This document shows, one piece after another, positions 1 to 8,724 of a stretch of DNA of 64,000 bases (position 1 is its first letter; each line of letters starts with the position of its first letter). The position numbers were made by a program, and so were the translations under genes. The stretch is taken from the NCBI RefSeq assembly GCF_004358695.1, contig NZ_SNAA01000003.1:178751-242750 (forward strand), given 5' to 3'. Origin of the DNA: Palleronia sediminis. GTDB lineage: Bacteria; Pseudomonadota; Alphaproteobacteria; Rhodobacterales; Rhodobacteraceae. The notes beneath the pieces were generated by a model. It was not told where the DNA came from. It did not search any database and saw nothing but the letters and a program-made list of their open reading frames with translations.

Positions 1-1
1 C

Positions 2-688
2 ATGGGCTATATCACCACCACCCATCTGCTCGACCTGCTGGCGCCCGGAACGCTGGTCGTCAACGATCCGTTCTGGGTGCGCAACTTCCCCGAAAAACTG
101 CTCGTCCTGCAATTTCCCGACCTCATCCCGCCGACCATGATCGCGCGCGATCTCGACCGGTTGCGCGCCTTTCGCGAGCGGCATGGCGACATCATCCTCA
201 AGCCGCTCTACGGCAATGGCGGGGCGGGGGTGTTCAAGCTCGGGCAGGGCGACGGCAACCTCGCCTCGCTGCACGAGATGTTCGCGGGGATCTCGCGCGA
301 GCCTCTGATCGCCCAGAAATTCCTGCCCGCGGTGCAGGAGGGCGACAAGCGGATCATCCTCGTCGACGGCGAACCCGTGGGGGCCATCAACCGCGTCCCG
401 GCCACCGGCGAGACCCGGTCGAACATGCATGTCGGCGGACGGGCCGAAAAGGCCGCGCTGACCGAGCGCGATCTCGAGATCTGCGCGGCGATCGGACCGC
501 GGCTGCGCGAGACCGGGCAGATCTTTGTCGGGATCGACGTGATCGGCGCCTATCTGACCGAGATCAACCTGACCTCGCCCACCGGCCTGCAGGAGCTCGA
601 GCGGTTCGACGGCACCGATATCGCCGGCCGTATCTGGGAGGTCATCGAGGCGAGGCGGGCCTCGGGCAAGGCGTCGTCGCGCCCCTAG
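2..688 (+). CDS. gshB: glutathione synthetase, C-terminal part (5' truncated by window edge)
   Basis: This is the ATP-dependent ligase that joins gamma-glutamylcysteine and glycine to make glutathione in the cytosol. About 228 residues are visible and the frame runs off the left edge, so the true start lies outside; the family is about 310-320 residues. The visible part is the ATP-grasp domain, with the glycine-rich nucleotide loop [12 protein letters not shown] near residue 68 and the metal and substrate segment [13 protein letters not shown] near residue 187. A run such as [14 protein letters not shown] is typical of the family. Its stop codon shares a CTAG tetranucleotide with the stop of the convergent yifB gene. 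The family call is secure. Confidence 0.95.
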   Translation: MGYITTTHLLDLLAPGTLVVNDPFWVRNFPEKLLVLQFPDLIPPTMIARDLDRLRAFRERHGDIILKPLYGNGGAGVFKLGQGDGNLASLHEMFAGISREPLIAQKFLPAVQEGDKRIILVDGEPVGAINRVPATGETRSNMHVGGRAEKAALTERDLEICAAIGPRLRETGQIFVGIDVIGAYLTEINLTSPTGLQELERFDGTDIAGRIWEVIEARRASGKASSRP

Positions 689-2196
689 CCCGGAGCAAAG
701 CTGATCCTGAACGAGATCGCCTCGGCCACATGGGGCAGGCGCACCGCCTCGGATCCGTCGAGATCGGCGATCGTGCGCGCGACGCGGCGGATGCGGTGAA
801 ACCCCCGCGCCGAGAGCCCGAACTTCTCGGCCGCTTTCAGCAGCATGGCGCGGGCCTCGGGATCGGGTGACGCGACCTCGTCCAGCCGCGCGCCCGAAAG
901 CTCGGCATTCACGCGGATGCCGGGCGCCCCGGCATAGCGCGCGGCCTGGCGCTGCCGGGCCGCAGCGACCCGCGCGGCCACGGCCGCGGACCGTTCGCCG
1001 CCCGGTGCGCGGTCGAGCTCCGCCAGGTCGACGGCCGGCACCTCGATGCGGATGTCGAACCGGTCGAGCAGCGGCCCCGACACCCGCGCCATGTAATCGG
1101 CCCCGCAGACCGGCGCGCGGGCGCAGGCGCGGTTCGCGTCGGGCAGGTATCCGCATCGGCAGGGATTGGCCGCGGCGATCAGCAGGAATCGGCAGGGATA
1201 GCGCACATGGGCGTTGGCCCGAGCGATCACCACCTCGCCGGTCTCGATAGGCTGGCGCAGCGTCTCGAGCACGGCACGGGCAAATTCGGGAAACTCGTCC
1301 ATGAACAGCACCCCGTTATGCGCAAGGCTGATCTGGCCGGGCTTGGCCCCCTTGCCGCCGCCCACCAGCGCAGCCATCGAGGCGGTGTGATGCGGCTCCT
1401 GAAAGGGGCGGCTGCGCGACAGCCCGCCCTCGTCCAGCAGCCCGGCAAGCGAGTGGACCATCGAGGTCTCGAGCGCTTCGACGGGCGACAGCGGCGGCAA
1501 CAGGCCCGGCAGGCGCTGGGCCAGCATCGACTTGCCCGAGCCGGGCGTGCCGCAGAGAAAGATGTGGTGGCGCCCCGCGGCCGCGATCTCGAGCGCGCGT
1601 TTCGCGCGTTCCTGCCCGCGCACCTCGGAAAGGCAGGGCGCGGCCGGGCCGGTCGCCACCTCGCCCGGCGTCGCGGCGTCGAGCGGCGCCTGTCCCGTGA
1701 AATGCTGGATCGCGGCCATCAGCGTCGGCGGGGCGATGACGCGCGCGGCCTCGACCCAGGCCGCCTCGGCGCCCGATCCGCGGGGGCAGAGCAGGGTCCG
1801 CCCATCCTCGGCGGCGCGCATCGCCGCGGGCAGCGCGCCCGGCACGGGATCGAGCCGCCCGTCGAGCGACAATTCCCCCAGCGCCAGCGTCTCTTCGACG
1901 GCGTCGGGCGCGACGATTTCCAGCGCGGCCAGCAGGGCGAGCGCGATGGGCAGATCGAAATGCGACCCCTCTTTCGGCAGGTCGGCCGGCGAGAGGTTCA
2001 CGGTGATCCGTTTGGAGGGCAGCGCGATGGCCAGCGACTGAAGCGCGGCGCGTACCCGTTCGCGCGCCTCGCTCACCGCCTTGTCGGGCAGCCCCACGAT
2101 CGAGAATCCCGGCAGACCGGCCGAGACGGCGCATTGCACCTCGACCAGCCGGGTTTCGATTCCTTCGAAGGCGACGGTATAGGCGCGTGTGACCAT
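685..2196 (-). CDS. YifB/ComM family magnesium-chelatase-like AAA+ ATPase
   Basis: A 503-residue member of the YifB/ComM family. The N-terminal Lon-S16-like fold opens with [23 protein letters not shown] and contains [20 protein letters not shown] ChlI-type AAA+ module follows, with Walker A GTPGSGKS at about residues 215-222. The Walker B region reads LFMDEFPEF, and a cysteine-rich insert [10 protein letters not shown] follows. In naturally competent bacteria ComM is a branch-migration helicase acting on incoming single-stranded DNA; whether that applies here is unknown. The ATG at 2196 gives the canonical N-terminus and length. It is divergent from rpoH2 across 219 bp and convergent with gshB, with overlapping stop codons. 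Confidence 0.93.
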   Translation of the reverse strand: MVTRAYTVAFEGIETRLVEVQCAVSAGLPGFSIVGLPDKAVSEARERVRAALQSLAIALPSKRITVNLSPADLPKEGSHFDLPIALALLAALEIVAPDAVEETLALGELSLDGRLDPVPGALPAAMRAAEDGRTLLCPRGSGAEAAWVEAARVIAPPTLMAAIQHFTGQAPLDAATPGEVATGPAAPCLSEVRGQERAKRALEIAAAGRHHIFLCGTPGSGKSMLAQRLPGLLPPLSPVEALETSMVHSLAGLLDEGGLSRSRPFQEPHHTASMAALVGGGKGAKPGQISLAHNGVLFMDEFPEFARAVLETLRQPIETGEVVIARANAHVRYPCRFLLIAAANPCRCGYLPDANRACARAPVCGADYMARVSGPLLDRFDIRIEVPAVDLAELDRAPGGERSAAVAARVAAARQRQAARYAGAPGIRVNAELSGARLDEVASPDPEARAMLLKAAEKFGLSARGFHRIRRVARTIADLDGSEAVRLPHVAEAISFRISFAPG

Positions 2197-2327
2197 GGCG
2201 CGGGCGGCATCCTTTCTGAACGCATCGCCAACATGGCCCCGGCGCCCTTTCCCGGCGGTTAACGCGGTCGCACCGATTTTCGCGCGGGGCGGGCTAGACC
2301 GCGTCGCAGAAATTGCAACCGGGCGCG

Positions 2328-2355
2328 GGAACTTTTCGCGACGCCCGCCGTCTTG
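2328..2355 (+). promoter_or_regulatory. ECF-sigma (RpoE-like) promoter candidate for rpoH2
   Basis: GGAACTT at 2328-2334 is separated by exactly 15 bases from GTCTTG at 2350-2355. This resembles the extracytoplasmic-function sigma pattern of E. coli sigma-E (GGAACTT, 15-16 bases, GTCTAA). It would start transcription near 2361, giving a leader of about 55 bases before the rpoH2 start at 2416. In Rhodobacter, rpoHII is known to be controlled by the ECF factor RpoE, but through a different TGATCC-type site, which I do not see here. Identification rests on sequence match only. Confidence 0.5.
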
Positions 2356-2415
2356 ACCTTCAGGGATGTGAAAAAGCGGCCGGGCAACGGTCGGCGAGAC
2401 CCAAGGGGTTAGAAC

Positions 2416-3294
2416 ATGGCTTTCGACGGATTTTCCGATCAGACACTGTCACGGCGCGCGATGCAGGCCGAGCTTCTCGATGCCGAGACCGAGCTGCGGC
2501 TGGCCTATGCCTGGCGCGACGAGCGGGACGAGGCGGCGCTGCACAGGCTCATCACGGCCTACATGCGTCTCGCGATCTCGATGGCCGCCAAGTTCAAGCG
2601 GTACGGCGCGCCGATGAACGACCTTGTGCAAGAGGCCGGGCTGGGGCTGATGAAGGCCGCGGACAAGTTCGACCCCGATCGCGGCGTGCGGTTCTCGACC
2701 TATGCGGTTTGGTGGATCAAGGCCTCGATCCAGGATTATGTCATGCGCAACTGGTCCATGGTGCGCACCGGGTCGACCTCGAGCCAGAAATCGCTGTTCT
2801 TCAACATGCGGCGGGTTCAGGCCCGGCTCGAGCGCGAGGCGGCGTCGCGCGGCGAACGGCTCGACCGGCAGACCATGCGCCAGATGATCTCAAAGGAGGT
2901 GGGCGTGCCGCTCCACGACGTCGAGATGATGGAAGGACGGCTGGCCGGGTCCGATTTCTCGCTGAACGCCACGCAGTCGACCGAGGACGAGGGCCGCCAG
3001 TGGATCGACGCGCTCGAGGATGACAGCGCGCGGGCCGACGAGACCGTGACACACAACAAGGATATCGACACGCTGCGGATCTGGCTGGTCGAGGCGATGG
3101 GCAATCTCAATGACCGCGAGCGGTTCATCGTCCGCGAACGCAAGCTGCGCGACCAGCCCCGGACGCTGGAATCGCTGGGGACCGAGCTGGGCCTCTCGAA
3201 AGAGCGGGTGCGCCAGCTCGAGGCGGCGGCCTTCGGCAAGATGCGCAAGCAGCTCGAGAACCAATGCGCCGAGGTGCATAATTTCCTCTCCTGA
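2416..3294 (+). CDS. rpoH2: RNA polymerase sigma-32-type factor (RpoH2)
   Basis: A 292-residue alternative sigma factor of the RpoH group. Region 2 is intact (DLVQEAGLGLMKAADKFDPDRG, then FSTYAVWWIKASIQDYVM), and region 4 ends in a helix-turn-helix (LGTELGLSKERVRQLEAAAFGKMRKQL). It lacks the longer N-terminus usual in RpoH1 proteins, and the overall sequence is most like the RpoHII branch of Rhodobacterales. RpoHII there drives the response to singlet oxygen and other stress. The ATG has an AAGGGG ribosome site and is preceded by an ECF-type promoter candidate. A ChaN-like gene starts 7 bases after the stop, probably in the same transcript. The RpoH family is certain; the RpoH2 subgroup is an inference from overall sequence. 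Confidence 0.92.
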   Translation: MAFDGFSDQTLSRRAMQAELLDAETELRLAYAWRDERDEAALHRLITAYMRLAISMAAKFKRYGAPMNDLVQEAGLGLMKAADKFDPDRGVRFSTYAVWWIKASIQDYVMRNWSMVRTGSTSSQKSLFFNMRRVQARLEREAASRGERLDRQTMRQMISKEVGVPLHDVEMMEGRLAGSDFSLNATQSTEDEGRQWIDALEDDSARADETVTHNKDIDTLRIWLVEAMGNLNDRERFIVRERKLRDQPRTLESLGTELGLSKERVRQLEAAAFGKMRKQLENQCAEVHNFLS

Positions 3295-3301
3295 GCCCGG
3301 C

Positions 3302-4117
3302 ATGCTCCGGCTCACGGCACTGTGCGGCGCGATCCTGTTCGGGGTCGCGCCCGCGGTGTTTTCCGAGACCGCGGCCGACGCGATCCCCCTCGATGCGCAG
3401 ATCGTCGTCATGGGCGAAGAACACGACGCCCCGGCGCATCATCGCAACCAGGCCGAATTGATTCGCCGCATGGGCGCGGGTGCGGTGGTGTTCGAGATGC
3501 TGCCCGAGGCGCTTGGGCCGGTGGCGACCCGCCATGCGGGCGAGCCCGCGGACGCCCTGGCCGCGCGGCTGGAGTGGAGCGCGCGCGGCTGGCCCGATTT
3601 CGCGATCTACGCGCCCGTCTTTGCCGCGGCGCATGACGTGGGGGCCACGATCCACGGGGCCGAGGTCGCGCGGGACGACCTTCGTCGGGCGCTCGACGGG
3701 GGCGCGGCAGCAGCGTTCGGGACTGGGGCGGCGCGCTTCGGGCTCGACCGCGCGCTGCCGCGGGACGCCCTGGCCGGGATGACGGCCGAGATTGCCGCCG
3801 CCCATTGCGACCTTTTGCCCGAGACGGCGTTGCCCGGCATGGTCGAGGCGCAGCGCCTGCGCGATGCCGCACTGGCCGCCGCCGCCGTGGCCGCGTTCGA
3901 GGCGGGGCAGCACCCGGTGGCCATCGTCACCGGCAACGGCCATGCGCGGCGCGATCGCGGCGTTCCGGCCCTTGTGCGGCAGGCTTTGCCCGAGATCTCG
4001 ATCACCGCCATCGGACAGTTCACCGAGCCGCCCGAGGATGCGCCGCCCTATGACGCGTGGCTCGTGACCGAGGCCCCGCCGGAGCGGCCCGTCGATCCCT
4101 GCGCGCCGCTGCGATAG
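3302..4117 (+). CDS. ChaN family haem-binding lipoprotein-like protein
   Basis: A 271-residue exported protein. The chosen ATG gives a signal sequence MLRLTALCGAILFGVAPAVFS; an upstream extension of the frame would overlap rpoH2 deeply and is rejected. The mature part matches the ChaN/Tiki fold: MGEEHDAPAHHRNQAELI near residue 37, then VVFEMLPEAL, and a C-terminal segment with TGNGHARRDRGVPAL. ChaN proteins bind haem at the cell envelope in some bacteria. No lipobox cysteine is obvious, so periplasmic rather than lipid-anchored location is possible. It is spaced 7 bp from rpoH2, which suggests co-expression in stress. The function is inferred from the family only. Confidence 0.75.
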   Translation: MLRLTALCGAILFGVAPAVFSETAADAIPLDAQIVVMGEEHDAPAHHRNQAELIRRMGAGAVVFEMLPEALGPVATRHAGEPADALAARLEWSARGWPDFAIYAPVFAAAHDVGATIHGAEVARDDLRRALDGGAAAAFGTGAARFGLDRALPRDALAGMTAEIAAAHCDLLPETALPGMVEAQRLRDAALAAAAVAAFEAGQHPVAIVTGNGHARRDRGVPALVRQALPEISITAIGQFTEPPEDAPPYDAWLVTEAPPERPVDPCAPLR

Positions 4118-4198
4118 GGCGGGGCGGCTTGGCTTGGCGCGCGCAGCGGCCTAGGGTCCGCCCCGCGCCGTGACGCAGCGGCGGCACACGGGGGCCCC

Positions 4199-5389
4199 AT
4201 GCTCGCAGGCAAGCATCTATTGTTGATCGTCGGAGGCGGGATCGCGGCCTACAAGTCGCTCGACCTGATCCGCCGCGCGCGGGCCGAAGGGGCCGAGGTG
4301 ACGCCGGTGCTGACCCGCGCGGGAGCCGAGTTCGTCACCCCGCTTTCGGTATCGTCGCTGGCCGGAAAGCGGGTCTTTTCGGACCTGTGGGATCTGACCG
4401 ACGAGGCCGAGATGGGCCATATCCAGCTTTCGCGCGTGGCGGACCTGTTGGTGGTCGCGCCGGCTACGGCCGATCTCATGGCCAAGATGGCGGGCGGCCA
4501 TGCCGACGACCTGGCCTCGACGCTTTTGCTGGCGACCGACACGCCGGTCCTGATCGCGCCCTCGATGAACGTGCGCATGTGGGAACACGCCGCGACCCGC
4601 CGCAACCTCGCCACGCTGCGGCAGGACGGCATCGCCGTCGTCGGTCCCGGGACGGGCGACATGGCCTGCGGCGAATACGGCCCCGGCCGCATGGCCGAGC
4701 CTTCCGAGATCCTCGATGCGATCCGCGCGCGTCTGGGCGGCGGGCGGCTTGCCGGGCGGCACGTCATCGTCACCTCGGGTCCAACGCACGAGCCGATCGA
4801 CCCGGTGCGCTATATCGCCAACCGCTCGTCGGGGGCGCAGGGCGCGGCCATCGCCGCAGCGCTGGCGGGGCTTGGCGCGCGGGTCAGTTTCGTGACCGGC
4901 CCGGCCGAAGTACCGCCGCCCCCCGGCGTCGACGCGATCCGGGTCGAGACCGCCGCCGAGATGCAGGACGCGGTGACGCGGGCGCTTCCGGCGGATGCGG
5001 CGGTTCTGGCGGCGGCGGTGGCCGACTGGCGCGTCGCCAATGCCAGCGCGCACAAGATGAAAAAGGGGCCGGACGGCGCGCCGCGGCTCGAGTTCGCGGA
5101 AAACCCCGACATCCTCGCCACCCTGTCGCGTGCGCCCGACCGCCCCCGGCTTGTCGTGGGGTTCGCCGCCGAAACCGATGATGTGCTGGCCAATGCCCGC
5201 GCCAAGCTCGCGCGCAAGGGCTGCGATTGGATCGTGGCCAACGATGTCTCGCCCGCGACAGGGATCATGGGCGGGGCCGAGAATGCCGTCCGCCTGCTGA
5301 CGCCCGAGGGGGTCGAGGAGTGGCCGCGCGCGCCGAAAGCCGAGATCGCGCGCAAGCTCGCCCACAGGATCGCGGAGGCATTGGCATGA
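4199..5389 (+). CDS. coaBC: bifunctional phosphopantothenoylcysteine decarboxylase/synthetase
   Basis: A 396-residue fused enzyme for two steps of coenzyme A synthesis. The CoaC half (about 1-175) binds FMN and keeps its catalytic residues: His74 in MGHIQLSR, the PSMN motif at 121-124, and Cys157 in [11 protein letters not shown]. The CoaB half (about 185-396) couples phosphopantothenate to cysteine; it shows [20 protein letters not shown] and the conserved KMKK at 286-289. Length is normal. The stop overlaps the dut start in an ATGA arrangement, so translation of the two is likely coupled. The pairing coaBC-dut is a classic bacterial neighbourhood. Confidence 0.97.
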   Translation: MLAGKHLLLIVGGGIAAYKSLDLIRRARAEGAEVTPVLTRAGAEFVTPLSVSSLAGKRVFSDLWDLTDEAEMGHIQLSRVADLLVVAPATADLMAKMAGGHADDLASTLLLATDTPVLIAPSMNVRMWEHAATRRNLATLRQDGIAVVGPGTGDMACGEYGPGRMAEPSEILDAIRARLGGGRLAGRHVIVTSGPTHEPIDPVRYIANRSSGAQGAAIAAALAGLGARVSFVTGPAEVPPPPGVDAIRVETAAEMQDAVTRALPADAAVLAAAVADWRVANASAHKMKKGPDGAPRLEFAENPDILATLSRAPDRPRLVVGFAAETDDVLANARAKLARKGCDWIVANDVSPATGIMGGAENAVRLLTPEGVEEWPRAPKAEIARKLAHRIAEALA

Positions 5390-5847
5390 AGATTTCCGTC
5401 AAGCGCAGCGAGACCGCCGACCCGGCGGTGGCACTGCCAGAATACGAAACGCCGGGCGCGGCGGGCGCGGATCTGCGCGCGAACCTTGCCCCGGACGACC
5501 GCGCGGCGGGCCTGACGCTGTCCCCGATGGAGCGGGCGCTGATCCCGCTCGGGCTTTGCGTCGAGCTGCCGCAGGGCACCGAGATGCAGGTCCGGCCGCG
5601 CTCGGGGTTGGCGCTGAAACACGGGCTGACGCTGGTCAATTCGCCGGGCACGATAGATGCGGATTACCGCGGCGAGATCGGGGTGCTGATGGTCAATCTC
5701 GGCACCGAGCCGGTCCATATCGCCCACGGGTCGCGCATCGCGCAGGCGGTCTTCGCCAGCGTCGCGCGGGCCGAGTTCACCGAGGTGGAGACGCTGGACG
5801 CGTCCGAGCGCGGCACCGGCGGGTTCGGCTCGACCGGGGAGGGCTGA
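5386..5847 (+). CDS. dut: dUTP diphosphatase (dUTPase)
   Basis: A 153-residue trimeric dUTPase that hydrolyses dUTP to dUMP, keeping uracil out of DNA and feeding dTMP synthesis. All five family motifs can be traced: [43 protein letters not shown] (with the catalytic Asp in the IDADYRGE segment), RIAQAVFA, and the C-terminal [11 protein letters not shown]. The ATG overlaps the coaBC stop and the stop overlaps the next gene by the same ATGA device. Longer in-frame starts upstream lie inside coaBC and are rejected. Confidence 0.97.
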   Translation: MKISVKRSETADPAVALPEYETPGAAGADLRANLAPDDRAAGLTLSPMERALIPLGLCVELPQGTEMQVRPRSGLALKHGLTLVNSPGTIDADYRGEIGVLMVNLGTEPVHIAHGSRIAQAVFASVARAEFTEVETLDASERGTGGFGSTGEG

Positions 5848-6929
5848 TGCTTCTCGTCCTGATCCTCGCCGCCGGGGTATGGTTCGCGGGCGGCAAGCTC
5901 GGCTGGCCCGCGCAGGCGCGGGCCATCGCGCTGGGGCTGCTTTATGTCGTGGTCGTCGCGCTGAACGTGGTGTTGCCGCCCGGCACCCCCCTGCGCGAGG
6001 CGCTGGGCGGCTCGCCCGGCGAATGGCTGGTTCTGGGCGCGCTGGGCCTGCTCGTGGCGGCCTACCGGGTGGGGCTCGACCGGCTGCGCGCACGCGTCCG
6101 GCCCGAGAACCGCCCCCCCGAGACGCGGCCGGGCGAGTTCGCGCCCGGCGAGCTCGACCGCTATGCCCGCCACGTCATCCTGCGCGAGATCGGCGGGCCG
6201 GGGCAAAAGCGGCTGAAGCAGGCGCGAGTCCTCGTCGTCGGCGCGGGGGGTCTCGGGGCGCCGTCGATGCTGTATCTCGCGGCGGCGGGCGTGGGCACCA
6301 TCGGCGTCATCGACGACGACACGGTCGAGCTGACGAACCTGCAACGGCAGGTGATCCACCGCGACGCGAGCGTGGGCCTGCCCAAGGTGTTCTCGGCCGA
6401 GCGGGCGATGCGCGAGCTCAACCCCAACGTCACCGTGCGCCCCTATCACCGCCGCCTCACCGACGAGATCGCGGCCGATCTCGTGGCCGATTACGATCTG
6501 GTCCTCGACGGCTGCGACGATCTCGATACGCGCTACCGGGTGAACCGCGCCTGCACCGCGCGGGGCGTGCCGCTGATCTCGGGCGCGCTGTCGCAATGGG
6601 AGGGGCAGCTTTCGGTATTCGCCCCCGCCGACGGCACGCCCTGCTATGCCTGCGTCTTTCCCGACCGCCCGGCGGCCGGGATGAACCAGACCTGCGCCGA
6701 GGCGGGGGTGCTGGGGCCGCTGCCCGGCATCCTCGGCACGATGATGGCGGCCGAGGCCGTCAAGGAGCTGACCGGCGCCGGCACGACGCTGCGCGGGCGG
6801 CTCGCGATCCACGACGCGCTTCATGCCGATCACCGGGTGATGAGGATCGCGCCGCGCCCCGGTTGCCCCGTCTGCGGAGGCGGCGCGCCCGGCGACGCTT
6901 GCAGCGCGCGGCGCGATGAGGTTGTGTGA
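5847..6929 (+). CDS. MoeB/ThiF/HesA family adenylyltransferase with N-terminal membrane segments
   Basis: A 360-residue E1-like enzyme that adenylates the C-terminus of a ubiquitin-like sulfur carrier (MoaD or ThiS). The first 75 residues are two hydrophobic stretches (LLVLILAAGVWFAGG and a longer one around 25-70). The E1 domain follows: DRYARHVILREIGGPGQ, nucleotide loop GAGGLGAPS, NLQRQVIHR, and the conserved segment NQTCAEAGVLGPLPG. Two zinc-binding cysteine pairs are present, CYAC and CPVC. The membrane extension is seen in other alphaproteobacterial homologues, but its role is unclear. The start is the ATG overlapping the dut stop. MoeB versus ThiF cannot be decided from sequence, because no sulfur-carrier gene is adjacent. 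Confidence 0.88.
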   Translation: MLLVLILAAGVWFAGGKLGWPAQARAIALGLLYVVVVALNVVLPPGTPLREALGGSPGEWLVLGALGLLVAAYRVGLDRLRARVRPENRPPETRPGEFAPGELDRYARHVILREIGGPGQKRLKQARVLVVGAGGLGAPSMLYLAAAGVGTIGVIDDDTVELTNLQRQVIHRDASVGLPKVFSAERAMRELNPNVTVRPYHRRLTDEIAADLVADYDLVLDGCDDLDTRYRVNRACTARGVPLISGALSQWEGQLSVFAPADGTPCYACVFPDRPAAGMNQTCAEAGVLGPLPGILGTMMAAEAVKELTGAGTTLRGRLAIHDALHADHRVMRIAPRPGCPVCGGGAPGDACSARRDEVV

Positions 6930-6956
6930 CGCCGGACAATTCCAGGAGGACGCCCC

Positions 6957-7745
6957 ATGATCCGCCGCACTTTCCTTGCCGCCCTCGCCGCGGCAGCGGC
7001 CCTTCCCGCAGCCGCGCGGGATCTGCCCGACCTCGGCGGCCGCGAGGTCGCCATCGCGGTCGAGAACGCCTATCCGCCGCTGCAATACGTGCGTCCGGGC
7101 ACGAATGACGCGGTCGGGTGGGAATACGACGCCATCGCCGAGATGGCCGAGCGTCTGAACTTCACCCCCGTGTTCCAGAACACGAGCTGGGACGGCATGA
7201 TTCCCGCCGTCTCGGGTGGCGAATACGACATGGGCATGACCGGCATCACCATCCGCGAAGACCGCGCCGAGGTGGTCGATTTCTCGGACCCCTACATGCG
7301 ATCCGAGATGCGGATGCTGGTGCGGTCGGGCGAGGACCGGTTCGACGATGCCGAAAGTTTTGCCGCCGATACCGACCTGCTGATCGGCGCCCAGCCCGGC
7401 ACGACGCCCTTTTACGTCGGCATCTACGACGTGCTCGACGGCGACGAACAGAACCCGCGGATGCGCCAGTTCGAGACCTTCGGCGCCGCGGTGCAGGCGC
7501 TTAGGGTGGGTGACGTCGATCTTGCGCTGACCGATTCCACGGCCACGCAGGGCTATGTCGACAGCGCCGACGGCGCGCTCGAGATCGTGGGCGAGCCGCT
7601 GGGCACCGAGGATTTCGGGTTCATCTTTCCCAAGGGCTCGGACCTGGTCGCGCCGATGAACGCCGCCATCGCCGCCATGAAGGCCGACGGCACGATGGAC
7701 GATCTCGACCGGATCTGGTTCGTCGAGACGCCGCTGGGCCAGTAG
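6957..7745 (+). CDS. amino-acid ABC transporter substrate-binding protein
   Basis: A 262-residue periplasmic binding protein of the family-3 (PBPb) type. A signal peptide [20 protein letters not shown] is followed by a mature protein with [41 protein letters not shown] and a C-terminal [21 protein letters not shown]. These are standard signatures for binding polar or charged amino acids. An AGGA-type ribosome site precedes the ATG. A permease gene follows after 129 bp, but no ATPase gene is adjacent. The substrate cannot be named. Confidence 0.9.
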   Translation: MIRRTFLAALAAAAALPAAARDLPDLGGREVAIAVENAYPPLQYVRPGTNDAVGWEYDAIAEMAERLNFTPVFQNTSWDGMIPAVSGGEYDMGMTGITIREDRAEVVDFSDPYMRSEMRMLVRSGEDRFDDAESFAADTDLLIGAQPGTTPFYVGIYDVLDGDEQNPRMRQFETFGAAVQALRVGDVDLALTDSTATQGYVDSADGALEIVGEPLGTEDFGFIFPKGSDLVAPMNAAIAAMKADGTMDDLDRIWFVETPLGQ

Positions 7746-7770
7746 GGCCTGCGGCCCTCGCCTCCGGCGG

Positions 7771-7793
7771 GAGTATTTCGGGAAACAGAGAAG
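7771..7793 (+). repeat. dispersed 23-bp intergenic element, copy 1
   Basis: GAGTATTT, then CG, then GGAAACAGAGAAG. It begins 26 bases after the stop of the binding-protein gene and before the permease gene on the same strand. A short CTCC/GGAG hairpin and a GGGCC/GGCCC hairpin lie just upstream. One of seven same-strand copies in the window. Confidence 0.85.
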
Positions 7794-7874
7794 GCGGGGC
7801 GCGGCGCGCCGACCGTTCCGCCCCGGAGGGTGCCGCGTGATCCCTGACCTGACCTTCATACCGGCCCCGTCGCC

Positions 7875-8696
7875 ATGACCGGGCCGGTTCCCCGTTCCAC
7901 ACCCGATGGCGGCCCGCCCGGCGACCGGCCATGGTGGCTCTATGCCGCGATCGCGCTGGGCCTGTTCTTTCTGTGGCGCATCGGGTCGGACGCGCTTTAT
8001 TCGCAGATCCTGTCGACGCTGGTGCGGGGCGCGGGGATCACGCTTTTCGTCACGGTCGTGTCGTTCTCGCTGGCCACGTTGCTGGGGTTGGGGCTGGCGG
8101 TGGCCTCGCGCTCGGGGTCGCTGATCCTGCGGCAGGCGGCGCGGTTCTATGTCGAGATCGTGCGCGGCATCCCGATCCTCGTGCTGCTGCTGTACTGCGC
8201 CTTCGTCGTGGCGCCCGCGGCGGTCGCGGCCTGGAACGAGATCGCGGCGCTGGTCGGGTTCGAGCCGGCGCTGACCCGCGATTTCCCGCTGATCTGGCGG
8301 GCGATCATGGCGCTCGTCATCGGCTATTCGGCCTTTATCGCCGAGGTGTTCCGCGCGGGCCTCGCCGCGGTCCCGGTGGGACAGGTCGAGGCCGCCAAGG
8401 CGCTGGGGCTGGGGCCGTGGCTGCGGTTTCGCCATATCGTGCTGCCGCAGGCGCTGCGCACGATCCTGCCGCCGCTGGGCAATGATTTCGTCGCCATGAT
8501 CAAGGATTCCAGCCTCGTCTCGGTCGTCGGCGTTCTCGATATCACGCAGCTCGGCAAGGTCACGGCGGCGGGCAATTTCCGCTATTTCGAGACCTATAAC
8601 GTGGTCGCCTACATCTATCTCGTCATGACCATCGGGCTGTCGCTGCTGATCCGCCGGCTCGAGCGCAGGCTGGCGAAGCGGCGCGCGGATACTTAG
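7875..8696 (+). CDS. amino-acid ABC transporter permease (HisM/GlnP type)
   Basis: A 273-residue inner-membrane permease. The binding-protein-dependent transport domain carries the EAA loop GQVEAAKALGLGPWLRFRHIVLPQALR that docks the ATPase, together with IVRGIPILVLLLY and MIKDSSLVSVVGVLDITQLG. Five to six membrane spans are visible. A proline-rich cytoplasmic N-terminus of about 20 residues precedes the first span. It presumably works with the upstream binding protein. No ATP-binding subunit is encoded nearby, so the ATPase must be supplied from elsewhere. The substrate is unknown. Confidence 0.9.
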   Translation: MTGPVPRSTPDGGPPGDRPWWLYAAIALGLFFLWRIGSDALYSQILSTLVRGAGITLFVTVVSFSLATLLGLGLAVASRSGSLILRQAARFYVEIVRGIPILVLLLYCAFVVAPAAVAAWNEIAALVGFEPALTRDFPLIWRAIMALVIGYSAFIAEVFRAGLAAVPVGQVEAAKALGLGPWLRFRHIVLPQALRTILPPLGNDFVAMIKDSSLVSVVGVLDITQLGKVTAAGNFRYFETYNVVAYIYLVMTIGLSLLIRRLERRLAKRRADT

Positions 8697-8724
8697 CTGC
8701 GACAGGACCAACAGGAGATGACCC

